In this document: positions 1 through 7,355 of the stretch, piece by piece
Layout of the letters: each line of letters opens with the position of its first letter
How positions within the stretch are numbered: the stretch's first letter is position 1
DNA from: Zygnema cylindricum
Taxonomy: Eukaryota; Streptophyta; Zygnematophyceae; Zygnematales; Zygnemataceae
Length of the DNA: 13,250 bases
NCBI GenBank assembly: GCA_037447655.1
Contig: JBBHKE010003448.1
Coordinates: forward strand, 210,156 to 223,405
Direction: 5' to 3'
The notes under the pieces: generated by a model
What the model was told of the DNA's origin: nothing
Database searches by the model: none
Seen by the model: the letters and a program-made list of their open reading frames with translations, nothing else
Position numbers and translations under genes: made by a program

Positions 1-1128
1 TGCGATTTGTTCGCCAATGGGGACCAAAATATAATCCAACGGTCAATATTTGTGCGGTAGACTCTTGTTTTGATCTGACAGTACGGAATTTTGTAAATCG
101 TGTTTCTCGTGATGGACACGTTTCTTAATCTCGGTCAAGTCACGGAATATTTTTGAAAGATCTCTGGTACAATATGCCAAAGGTACGAATGCTTCCAAAA
201 GTTTTCCGACGCTTCCAGAATTTAAGGGTGAACCTCCATCAGGCGAAAAGTGGGGTTCATTACTGTAAAAAGTGCATTTTCGTACATATCCAGCTCATTT
301 TCATACATGTTCGTACTGTTTTATATATTTTTATATAACATGATTACTGGAGATTCGTCAAGATTCTCCAAACTTTTGGGCGACAACGTCGACTGTCCGA
401 TTATGTGCTTTCGAAGCAAGCGGTCACTTCGTCCAGTGATCGGACGTGTAAAATGATTACGCGTGGAAAGGACACGTATGAGCCGCGCGCCTTTGGACAT
501 TTGCCACGCGCCTTCGGACAGGCGGGAATCAAATCCAACGAAAACCACCAAAAAAACTCTTTGTTGAAGAATGTGCCGAGACGCCTCCTCCATGATCCGC
601 TGACATCCGGAACTTGCAGGCGCCACGACAAAACACGAACGACAAAACAACTACAAAAATTACAAAACACGAACGTACAAATTGTACATTCACGTAATTT
701 AATTTTGCAGCTGGATGTACGGATACAAGTTCAGATGTTGTGCTTTTGGAACCTTTGAATGCTCGCCGTCAGAACAAGAACCTACATGCATCCAATCGAA
801 AGAAAGCACGTACGCGATAGACTCCATTGCTGACACGAGGTGATGGAGAAGTGAACGAAATATTTAAACGTATCCGTACGATTATTGTCGGCGCCTGATG
901 GAGAAGAGGCCTAATAAATCTAAGTCTTGTGAACAAAAAACAAGCTACAGTAATTGGTCGAGATAATCCGGCAAAGCACAATCCCGTAATTGAATGTAGA
1001 CCACTTTTGAAGAACCGTACGGGCAGCCGGTCAACAACTTTCAACACTTTCATTTGTGGGACGGTCCTCCGTTTAACAATTACATGTGACCCGTATTTAA
1101 ACTATTTGAAGTTTTGAACGACGACAAC
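1..1128. other. Upstream non-coding region, no supportable gene
   Basis: No reading frame here resembles a known protein. The longest ones (about 90 to 117 codons, for example 405-758 + and 321-650 -) overlap each other on opposite strands and show no domain or compositional bias. Small structures are present: two close copies of a CGCGCCTTYGGACA-like word around 485-522, and a perfect 6+1+6 palindrome GTACAAATTGTAC around 675-690. The right part presumably holds distal promoter sequence for the cupin gene. No specific element is claimed. Confidence 0.6.
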
Positions 1129-1136
1129 TATAAATA
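1129..1136 (+). promoter_or_regulatory. Probable TATA box of the cupin gene
   Basis: TATAAATA lies 158 bp upstream of the ATG at 1294. A start site about 25-35 bp downstream would give a leader of roughly 130 nt. That leader would include the pyrimidine-rich tract ending just before the start codon, a common arrangement in plant genes. The motif is seen; the start site is inferred. Confidence 0.55.
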
Positions 1137-1197
1137 AAATCAAATAACCTCCAACCATTTGTCTCATTCGCTTGTCGAAAATTCCCCCGACACAGTC

Positions 1198-1281
1198 GCT
1201 CTTCCGTCCCTCTCCCTTACTCTCTCCCCTCCAGCCTCTTCCCATTTCTCTCTCTCTCTCTCTCCCTCTCCCCCTCTCCCT
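1198..1281 (+). promoter_or_regulatory. CT-rich pyrimidine tract in the 5' leader
   Basis: An almost pure C/T stretch, including a short (CT)n run around 1249-1262, ends 12 bp before the ATG. Pyrimidine patches and CT microsatellites are typical of plant core promoters and 5' untranslated leaders. Here the tract supports the choice of the ATG at 1294 over the upstream in-frame ATG at 1159, because translating through it gives a low-complexity Ser/Pro/Leu run ahead of an otherwise ideal signal peptide. Confidence 0.5.
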
Positions 1282-1293
1282 ATTAATCAAACC

Positions 1294-1580
1294 ATGGCCT
1301 CGCGGCGCCCCTTGGCGCTATGCCTGGCCTTCCTGGCGGCCTGTCTGGCGGCCACACGTGTGGCGGCGGATCCCGAGCCAATCAACGACGTGGCCAACGC
1401 GACGGCCGCCGCCAGCGACTTCGTGCTGACGGACATGCCGGGGAAGCAGACGGTCTACCCGGCCGGCAAGACGTTCAAGACGACGGCCGCTAACATGCCG
1501 GGAGCCGACAAGTTGGGACTCACAAATGCCATTTACACTTTTGAAGTCGGAGCCGTACTGTCGCCGCACTGGCATCCGCG
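1294..1580 (+). CDS. Germin-like / cupin-1 secreted protein, exon 1 (partial)
   Basis: This is the first coding exon of a secreted cupin: 95 complete codons plus two bases. The ATG lies in ACCATGGCC, a strong plant start context. Residues 1-25 form a signal peptide (RR near the start, a Leu/Ala core, cleavage expected after VAA before DPEP). There is an N-glycosylation site NAT at 35-37. Residues 42-96 resemble the start of a cupin_1 barrel and end with G86-(X)5-H92-W-H94-P-R, the first part of the germin metal-binding box G(X)5HXH. The mature part has no cysteine, so the Cys pair of classical germins is missing. The exon ends CG|GTAAGG, splitting an Arg codon (any CGN keeps Arg). The Glu of box 1, box 2 and the rest of the barrel must lie on later exons, which I could not find. 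The exon is GC-rich, unlike its AT-rich surroundings. Family members include superoxide dismutase-like and oxalate oxidase enzymes; the activity here is unknown. Confidence 0.8.
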
Positions 1581-1586
1581 GTAAGG
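1581..1586 (+). other. 5' splice donor of cupin exon 1
   Basis: GTAAGG follows the CG of codon 96 directly. Without splicing the frame reads CGG then TAA, a stop right after the half-finished metal-binding motif. A donor here is therefore needed to give a complete cupin, and it leaves the intron in phase 2. The matching acceptor was not identified. Confidence 0.7.
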
Positions 1587-1700
1587 GGGGGGAGGGAGGG
1601 AGAGGGAGAGGGAGGGGAGGGGAGGGGAAGAGGGAGGAGGAGAGGGAGGGGGAGAGGATGGGGGCGGGGGAGGGTTTGGCGGAGAGGGAGAGGGAGGGGG
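1582..1700 (+). repeat. G-rich polypurine tract at the start of intron 1
   Basis: About 120 bases are almost entirely G and A, with many GGGAGGGAG, GGGGAGGGG and GAGAGGG runs and only a few interruptions, such as TTTGG near 1674. Many runs of three or more G on the coding strand would support G-quadruplex or triplex formation. The tract begins inside the splice donor. Confidence 0.85.
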
Positions 1701-2487
1701 CGATAATTTTCCACTAGTTATACTCCACGTACGTTATACTGGTAGCTCACTATAGATAGGTTTTTTAGAATTCAAACAAGGTCAAAATGTTGTTTTTAAG
1801 GCAAAGCAGCATGACTGAAATTGAATCTTCTTTTCTCAATGGATTTGTAGTATTGAAGTAATAAGTACCTCCTCCCTTTGCACCTCATTCACCTCCTTCA
1901 AAAATTCCCACCTCCTCCTTCCTCTCCACCTATTGAGGAAGTAAAATTAAAAACGTGATGGTAAAGATATATATTGTCGTTGTAACCCGTATGGGTTGAA
2001 GGACATAACACAATTAAAAAAGATGTCGATAATTCAAGTATGTTCACAATTATAAGCATCATTTAGGCAGATAATTTTTTTTTTGTTGATGAAACGTTTT
2101 TCTTGTTCTTTTGTGTTGTTTGTTTATCTTGTGTTCGAAATTTGCAATATGATTTTAATCGTCTTAAAACATGATACATAAACCTTGAAACATTTTTCTT
2201 TTGTAGTTTCTTTTTTTCGTTTAGCTCTATCCAGTTGCATTTCAATGATAGGTATACAATAGAGTACACTTCTTCCCATTTTTTGCATTCATTCAATAAA
2301 GTATTTACATTTTACTATGATGAAACCCCATTTATGCCTTTAGAAGGTAATGATGATCAAACACTAAGATCCTAAAATAAGATGAGACAAAATATAATCT
2401 TTCGCCACATATATAAGTATGTGAGCATATTTGGTAGATAAGAAGATAGGTGATAATTGGCTACCACGAGAATTCGTCGATAAGGAA
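1701..2487. other. AT-rich non-coding stretch, probable intron sequence
   Basis: I see no gene. A CT-rich patch (about 1868-1935, with repeated ACCTCCT-like words) and many A/T runs are present. The longest frame, on the - strand at 2063-2296, is a Lys/Asn-rich translation of AT-rich DNA. No second cupin exon with the expected Glu and following glycines was recognised. Confidence 0.55.
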
Positions 2488-2572
2488 TAATGTGCAAAAA
2501 TGCAAATATGTGGCCGACAAATTTTTGAAGTGAAACTAACAAAACAAATTATTCTTTGCTCTAGTATTTTAA

Positions 2573-2907
2573 ATGCATCTCTTTTCCACATCCCTAGTGG
2601 AAAGAAAAGGATTCGAGGTAGTTTTATTAAATATAAAACAAGTAGGCAACAAGCAAGGCAAGATAGCAACAATAGGTAAAAAGGGGGAAAAAACATGTTT
2701 ACGAAATGGAAGTAAAGTTTTACGACATAGTGGCAACTGTCACTGTGAAGGCCTCTCCTGTATAAAACATTAGGACATACATATTATGATAGAATATAAA
2801 AAAAAGTTGACAGAAAGGTATTTGAAGGAACAAAACTACATGGTAGGACAACGTGAAGGGTGTGCCTCGGGAAAGCCACAAAAACTTCCCTTCCCGCTCA
2901 AGAGTTG
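2573..2907 (+). pseudogene. Copia protease end plus GAG-pre-integrase remnant
   Basis: One frame carries LVERKGFEVV and GKIATIGKKGE, which correspond to the C-terminal part of a copia aspartic protease and the linker behind it. After an in-frame TAA at 2771-2773 the same frame continues with YLKEQNYMVGQ and GCASGKPQKLPFP (about 2822-2896), the second half of a GAG-pre-integrase zinc domain. The first zinc-binding half, including the WH..H motif, is not recognisable. The frame ends in a stop next to a run of nine A (2908-2916), beyond which homology resumes in another frame. The protease catalytic Asp would lie upstream and was not found. Confidence 0.7.
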
Positions 2908-2916
2908 AAAAAAAAA

Positions 2917-3299
2917 TGCCAAAAAGTTGGAAAAAATACTAGAATTGACCCTATGATTTATGATTTATGGGACCCTGCTGAAACATATTTTTTATGGCAT
3001 GTCACATATAAGTTAAATTGTCTCACGAATTCACCAAATTTATTAGATTCTTCTTTATAAAGGACAAGAGTGAGGTACTGCCCTATGTTTAAGGGACGAA
3101 ATTAACACAGTCAAAAATCACAAAAGGGCAAATAACGTTAACTCTCACATCAGATAATGGTGGTGAATAAATAGCTAAGGAAATTTTTGTTTTAAAACAA
3201 AGTAGCATGTCACATCGTCTCACTATGCCCTTTTCAAAAGAACAAAATGCAACAGCTGAGAATAGAAGAGTTGAGAGAGTGAATATAAAATAATAGAAC
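2917..3299 (+). pseudogene. Copia integrase core remnant
   Basis: After the A9 run, DLWDPAE (about 2968-2988) takes the place of the first catalytic block, in which copia enzymes have D-x-x-G-P. A different frame then holds FIKDKSEV (3054-3077), SDNGGE (3150-3167) and QNATAE (3243-3260), all in one phase. The second Asp codon is at 3153 and the Glu codon at 3258, 34 residues between them, against 35 in the usual D,D35E core, so about one codon may be missing. In-frame stops at 3090-3092 and 3168-3170 interrupt it. Copia integrase inserts element cDNA into the host genome; this copy cannot. Confidence 0.75.
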
Positions 3300-4101
3300 A
3301 TAATATATTTATTTATTTAGAAAAATGAACATAAATGCATGCCCTTAACCATGTTAGATGATATAGATGTTGGCTAAGGTTTTAGGTAGTAGTTATGAAC
3401 TCTACTGCTTATGTGAAAAATAGAGTAGAATAAAAAACTTTATGAAAAAAAAGATTTATGAAAAAGCCCCTTTGAGACAGAAAGATATTCGATTTTGATT
3501 AGCGGTTTTGAATTGATACGCCAAATTAGTATTCCATAAAGATGAAGATGATGTTCGTAAAGGGAAAATTTTGTAGAATTATAAATCAAAGTTGTAGATT
3601 GAGTGTTGTTATCATTGGATATAGGCTACAAAAAACGCTTCGATATTCGTAAAACATATTTCGCCAAGATCTAAAAAAGTAAAAATTTCATTCTGATAAT
3701 TTTCGTGGGAATTGCGAAAAAAATAGTTGCATATAGCAATTTACGCTACGTCGGTATTGTGTAACGGTAAAACAAATACGTTTGTCGGTCAGAAGTTAAA
3801 TTGACAACACAATAATGTTGAAAATTACAGTACCCTGGATTTTGTTTTTTGAGTTTTGACAGGTTTTTACCAAAAACTTTATGATGTTTTTTGTAATTTT
3901 ATTCCGTACATACTCATCATGGTGTCGAAGAAAAGTACAGTATCGTATACTGTCCACGCCACCAAAGTTGTACTTTCTATCGCATTATTATTGCTTTGCT
4001 CTACGCTTTTGCACACGATGATATTGCTTACAATATAATATAAAAATATATAAATACGATATATTGTATAAAATTGGGACAAACAACAATACAATATAGT
4101 A

Positions 4102-4119
4102 AATATCGTACGCGATATT
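4102..4119. repeat. Inverted repeat AATATCG / CGATATT
   Basis: Seven-base arms separated by TACG. Similar TATCGTA words recur nearby (about 3940 and 4145), which suggests a locally amplified or transposon-derived sequence. No terminal repeats of a MITE were established. Confidence 0.6.
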
Positions 4120-4207
4120 GTGACTTTGTAGTTTGTACACACCACGATACGCAACACTAGGAGATAAATTACAGTATTGTATTATAATATGTACTATAAC
4201 ATATTAT

Positions 4208-4233
4208 GTACTATATGTTGTATTATATAGTAC
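4208..4233. repeat. Inverted repeat GTACTATAT / ATATAGTAC
   Basis: Perfect nine-base arms with an eight-base loop (GTTGTATT), preceded by another TATGTACTATA copy at about 4190. The structure could extrude as a cruciform. No function can be assigned. Confidence 0.75.
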
Positions 4234-4510
4234 AAGAGAGGAAATTGTAGATTGCTCGAGTTAGGTCTTACTATTTTTCATTTTCTTGAAGAATAATACA
4301 CCGTGAATCGCTTATAGTGTTTATGTTAAACATATTTTTCTCGGTGCACACTTGTTGGATTGAAAATTTGACGGTTCCGATTGAAAGACAAGGTTCTCAC
4401 CTTTCGATTGGTGGTCTCCAATAATATATCTGACACGTGTGTACGGAGAAAGGATGTTTTAAAGAGGCTAAAAAAAAGCATCGACACTAATTGCGATACA
4501 CGGTGGTAGT

Positions 4511-4521
4511 TTTTATATAAT
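4511..4521 (-). promoter_or_regulatory. TATA-like box inside the probable LTR
   Basis: The element strand reads ATTATATAAAAA here, about 160 bp before the proposed LTR end. That is a suitable place for the retroelement's own transcription start. Confidence 0.4.
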
Positions 4522-4567
4522 CAAACACGAGAGGGAAATAAAACAAGGCACTTCGATCAATACCTAA

Positions 4568-4690
4568 GGGAAGGGGAGATGGAGAGGGAGAGAGAGAGAG
4601 CGAGAGCGAGAGGGAGGGGGAGAGGGAGGGGGGAGGGAGAGGGAGAGGGATAGGGAGAGGGAAGGGGAGGGAGAGAGGGAAGTGAAAGGA
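4568..4690. repeat. GA-rich / G-rich polypurine tract
   Basis: About 120 bases of almost pure G and A, with GAGAGAGAG, GGGAGGGGG and GGGGGGAGGG runs, very similar in character to the tract at 1582-1700. On the retroelement's sense strand it is a CT tract upstream of the TATA-like box. Confidence 0.85.
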
Positions 4691-5203
4691 TCTTACACAA
4701 AACTCAGAGTGCAAGACTACATCGGAAGCATTCATAACATTTCACACGAGAGAGAGCTGTCCACAAAAGCCAATATATTTCATAGACATTTTCTCCCATA
4801 AAAAGATTAACTTCCCTTTCCCCCTAAGCTGGAGTATATACTACTGCAAGTGTAACGTCACACTATCAAACTAAAAGTAAAAAACAAACTTAACATAAAG
4901 TGCCCACGAAGCGCCTACAAATCAAATCACGTCTATACGCGAAACGACATAGTACTAAAGTACTAAACACACGTACAATCAAAACCAAAACATAACAACA
5001 AAACGAACATACATACCGTACACGCCAAACGACATAATACGTGGTCGTCGCCAAACTAAATCTTCGCGAGACCAGGTTACAACAAAAACGTACAACAAAA
5101 CTTAAGGACTCCAAACCAACCTGGACCACTAACTTCACGTAATGAAAAGCTAGCTGGCCGCTCCACATACCGTGATGGCCGATTACAACATTGATTCTAA
5201 CAA

Positions 5204-5213
5204 CCCCCCTCTC
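5204..5213 (-). other. Polypurine tract (plus-strand primer site)
   Basis: GAGAGGGGGG on the element strand lies one base before the LTR start TGTTAG and 13 bp after the stop codon ending the RNase H remnant. This is the standard position for the primer of plus-strand DNA synthesis in LTR elements. Confidence 0.75.
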
Positions 5214-5226
5214 AAAGTTTTAAACA

Positions 5227-5298
5227 TTACACCAACCCTAATTTAGGTATTCCCCTCAAAAGTACACCATGAGTCACGGCTTTCGTCAGCATATGCGC
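5227..5298 (-). pseudogene. Copia RNase H C-terminal remnant
   Basis: Twenty-three codons and a TAA stop: AHMLTKAVTH at the start corresponds to the ADMLTK motif near the C-terminus of copia RNase H, and the frame ends LGLV-stop just before the polypurine tract. Everything before this motif is absent. The frame is joined directly to the N-terminal part of the RT in a different phase, showing an internal deletion. Confidence 0.75.
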
Positions 5299-5670
5299 GC
5301 TTCCATTCTATTACAAAAATTTTGTTTGATGTCCATCTGGTGCACCTCCATGTCTTCCGCTGCTGCTAGACTGAGAAGTATGCAAAAGAAGGGAAATTTG
5401 ACGACCAGGGCGAAGGTTTCCTTGTAGTCGATTCTTTCTTTCTGTGTAAATCCATTTGCCACTAACCGGGCTTTGTAACGCTCAATGGTGTTATCTGGGT
5501 TCAGTTTTAATTTGAACACCCACTTACAACCAATTGGTTTTCGGTTAGGTGGACAATCCACCAGCTCCCAAGTATCGGCTGCCATAATTGAGGCCATCTC
5601 CTCATTGATGGTTGTCTTCCACCGGTTCCTTTCTGGACAAGTCCTCTCCATAAGTCTCAGGTTCATCTTG
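5299..5670 (-). pseudogene. Copia reverse transcriptase, N-terminal part only
   Basis: The frame carries WKTTINEEMASI, DTWELVDCPP, KPIGCKWVFKLK, RYKARLVANGFTQKE, DYKETFA and HQMDIK, successive landmarks of the Ty1/copia RT (RVT_2) N-terminal half. The Asp of MDIK is the first catalytic aspartate. Homology stops right behind it (QNFCN in place of the usual aromatic/Leu-rich block), so the YVDD-type catalytic site, thumb and RNase H are gone. A frameshift around 5616-5640 separates this part from the upstream stretch that ends with DEPETYGEDLS. Confidence 0.9.
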
Positions 5671-5975
5671 ATAAGATAATTTTGTTACTTTGTTATTAAC
5701 ATATTTTTCTTGCAACCTTTTGCTACTTCTCCTTCCACCCTCAAAATCTGTGGTCGGAATAGATGGTTCTCGTGGGTTCTTTCGAACAATCTCGGCTTCT
5801 CCCGTGTCCCTTTGATTCCGAATCAATTTCCACCACGTCTTCCGCTTCGGGTAGAGTTGTCACTGAAGTTTCCGCAGCGGAGTCCTTTTCGGTTTGATTT
5901 GTGCCTGCAAAAATGTCATCGTCTCTAAAACCTGGATAGTTAAGAAGCTTCATCGGAATTTTCTGACTCAAATCT
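5671..5975 (-). pseudogene. Copia integrase-to-RT linker remnant
   Basis: The hydrophilic, poorly conserved linker between integrase and RT is spread over two frames. One (5741-5971) is acidic (PEAEDVVEIDSESKG). The other (from about 5826 down to 5602) has RRSSKRLQEKYVNNK followed by DEPETYGE, which leads into the RT. Frame changes lie near 5800-5826 and 5940-5970. The assignment rests mainly on position and on the EPETY block typical of the RT entry. Confidence 0.65.
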
Positions 5976-6938
5976 GATTTTTACTGACTTTGTATACTTG
6001 AAGGGATCCACAAACTTTCTTTCATCCATAACTACTAGATGCTTTACAAGGATTATATCTTCCCTTTTTAGATCATAAACTCTATATCCTTTAACATCCT
6101 CATCATATCCTAATAAGTACCCCGGTTTTCCTTTAGGATCTACTTCCAATTAGACCGATCTGTATCTAGACTAAACACTTGACTGTCGAAAACCTTTAAG
6201 TGAGATATGTCTGGTTTCGAGCCGGTCCATCTCCCATAAGGTGTTTGAACTTTTATAGCTGAAGTAGGAACTTTATTTTTGAGGTTATTAGCACAGTTCA
6301 ATGCTTTTGCCAAAAACCTTTTTCCTATCTTCTTATCTGACAACATACTTGTAGCACTATCACTTAGTGTTCTATTTGATATTTCAGCTACCCCATTCTG
6401 TTTCGGGTTTTATGGAACTGTCTTTTGGTGTTGGACTCCATCTTCCCTCATAAAATCCTCAAACTGGTTAGAAGTATACTCTCCACCATTGTCACTCTTT
6501 ATTCTCTTGATTGGAGTTTCATGGAGTTTTTCGCTCCATGCTTTATATTGTCTTAAACATTCTTGAGCTTTTGACTTGTTTTTCAAAAAATACACCTTGG
6601 AATACCGAGACCAATCATCATTGATAGTCATCATAAATCTCTTCCCCCCTGGTGAGGGCACTTTGGCCGGTCCCCAAATATCTGTGTGTACTAAATCTAG
6701 ATTTTTTTCTCCCTTATATGTGGTTGTTTTGGGAAAGGGTAACCTGTGTGCTTTACCTTGAGCACATCCACTATAATCACTTAGATTCTCACTCTCACCG
6801 AACTGAATCCCTTCCATCACTCCCATCTTTTTCATTGCTCTTAAGTTATCTAGATTCAAGTGCCCAAGCCTCTTATGCCACAACATTATATCATGAACAC
6901 CAGCATAATAAAGATTCTTTTTTTCATTACAAAAAAAT
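5976..6938 (-). pseudogene. Copia GAG-pre-integrase and integrase
   Basis: The frame opens near 6938 (KKNLYYAGVHD) and runs through LWHKRLGHL, the His pair of the zinc domain, to SGCAQGK. The first Cys of the expected CxxC is replaced by Tyr. The integrase core follows: HTDIWGP (first Asp), SDNGGEY (second Asp) and, past an in-frame TAA at 6410-6412, QNGVAE (catalytic Glu). Counting the stop as a residue, exactly 35 residues separate the second Asp and the Glu, so the D,D35E geometry is intact. KPDISHLKVF and a PKGKPGYLLGYDED segment belong to the C-terminal part. A frameshift at about 6140-6150 breaks that end. It would have inserted element cDNA into the genome. Confidence 0.9.
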
Positions 6939-7070
6939 CAGCCTAAACATCCTTTGGCTACCTTTTTTAGCAGTGAAATAAACTTCCTCCTCAAAACTAG
7001 CAGTAAAGACTCATTTCTTAGTGCTAGTACCAAAACCCTTATCATCTAATACCGACCTAGAGATGAGGTT
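6939..7070 (-). pseudogene. Copia protease C-terminal remnant
   Basis: On the - strand NLISRSVLDDKGFGT (7070-7026) is the block that follows the copia aspartic-protease domain, and FEEEVYFTAKKG continues towards the GAG-pre-integrase. A TGA at 7011-7013 and a frameshift at the A7 run 6931-6937 interrupt it. The catalytic Asp motif would lie further right but is replaced by the tandem array, so the element is cut within the protease. Confidence 0.75.
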
Positions 7071-7310
7071 TTCTCACGCACGCGCAGTATTTCTCACGCA
7101 CGCGCAGTATTTCTCACGCAAGCGCAGTATTTCTCACGCACGCGCGGTATTTTGCACGCACGCACAGTATTTCTGACGCACGCGGGTTATTTCGCATGCA
7201 CGCACGGTTTAAAGCACGCCCGCGTGGTTTTATGCATGCACACGCGATTCCATGCATGCATGCATGATTTAATGAACGCACGTCTAGCTTTTTCGTTCGC
7301 ACGTGCAAAA
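7071..7310. repeat. Tandem array of a 20-bp unit, about 12 copies
   Basis: The unit is TTCTCACGCACGCGCAGTAT. Copies at 7071 and 7091 are identical, those at 7111 and 7131 each differ by one base, and later copies (7151, 7171, 7191, 7211, 7231, 7251, 7271, 7291) drift progressively while the 20-bp period is kept. The sequence is rich in alternating purine-pyrimidine steps (ACGCACGCGC, then TGCATGCATG at about 7252-7266), so it is a candidate for left-handed DNA. It abuts the truncated copia element with no spacer. Confidence 0.95.
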
Positions 7311-7355
7311 TTTCGCGTCAGTTCATTTATTTATATGTTTGTTGAACCGTACTAA

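Larger units (their letters stand above)
2488..3480 (+). mobile_element. Heavily decayed Ty1/copia pol remnant (+ strand)
   Basis: Pieces of a copia polyprotein occur in the correct order on the + strand: protease C-terminus (about 2488-2680), GAG-pre-integrase with a Cys/GK motif (about 2807-2905), and integrase core (about 2925-3300, perhaps continuing to 3430 with a KNRV-like segment). No reverse transcriptase, RNase H or LTR was recognised. Numerous stops and at least two frame changes make it non-functional. It is more degraded than the - strand copy at 4353-7070 and points the other way, so it represents a separate and probably older insertion. It may lie within the intron of the cupin gene. 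Confidence 0.75.
3481..4352. other. AT-rich spacer with small palindromes
   Basis: No gene is supported. The short frames at 3856-4038 (+) and 3879-4157 (-) overlap on opposite strands and read like translated AT-rich DNA. The stretch 3900-4240 is rich in TATCGTA, ATATTGTA and GTACTATA words and contains two clear inverted repeats, listed separately. Confidence 0.55.
4353..5202 (-). repeat. Probable 3' LTR of the - strand copia element
   Basis: Immediately after the polypurine tract the element strand begins TGTTAGAATC at 5202, as expected for an LTR. A matching inverted end is found at 4353 (TGTTGGATTG on the + strand, so the LTR ends CAATCCAACA), giving about 850 bp. Within it the element strand has a TATATAAAA-type box at about 4511-4521 and a long CT tract (4568-4690) just upstream of that, an arrangement fitting U3-R-U5. 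The right edge is well supported by context. The left edge is inferred only from the imperfect terminal inverted repeat, since there is no 5' LTR to compare. Confidence 0.55.
4353..7070 (-). mobile_element. Truncated Ty1/copia retrotransposon (- strand)
   Basis: Reading leftwards: protease C-terminus, GAG-pre-integrase, integrase, linker, N-terminal reverse transcriptase, last codons of RNase H, polypurine tract and a probable 3' LTR. The order protease-integrase-RT-RNase H defines the Ty1/copia superfamily. Gag, most of the protease, most of the RT, most of RNase H and the 5' LTR are missing. The right edge is abrupt at 7070, where a 20-bp tandem array starts. Several frameshifts and two stops make it inactive. 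Conserved blocks remain easy to read, so it is younger than the + strand remnant at 2488-3480. Confidence 0.9.

Noticed and set aside
405-758. 117-codon + strand frame, overlapped by - strand frames at 321-650 and 401-670
   Set aside because: No domain, no start context or TATA box at a suitable place, and competing frames on the other strand of equal quality. Treated as chance.
769-1053. 94-codon - strand frame upstream of the cupin gene
   Set aside because: Arg/Phe-rich translation without recognisable motif, running into the probable cupin promoter region. No independent support.
1159-1293. In-frame upstream ATG that would lengthen the cupin protein by 45 residues
   Set aside because: The extension translates a CT microsatellite and would place low-complexity sequence before a complete signal peptide. 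The ATG at 1294 has the better context.
1526-1717. Gly/Arg/Glu-rich frame through the purine tract, and its Pro/Leu-rich antisense (1520-1714)
   Set aside because: Both are translations of low-complexity repeat.
4487-4735. - strand frame of 82 codons, Pro/Leu/Ser rich
   Set aside because: Translation of the CT tract inside the probable LTR.
4890-5168. - strand 92-codon frame rich in Val, Cys and Phe
   Set aside because: It lies wholly within the probable LTR and has no ATG-supported start; LTRs are normally non-coding.
7114-7308. Frames through the tandem array on both strands with regular Ala/Arg/Cys repeats
   Set aside because: Because 20 is not a multiple of 3, the reading frame cycles through the repeat. 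Diverged units show no preference for silent changes.
7071-7310. Possible CRISPR-like array
   Set aside because: The 20-bp units are directly adjacent with no unique spacers, and the context is a plant nuclear region. It is a minisatellite.
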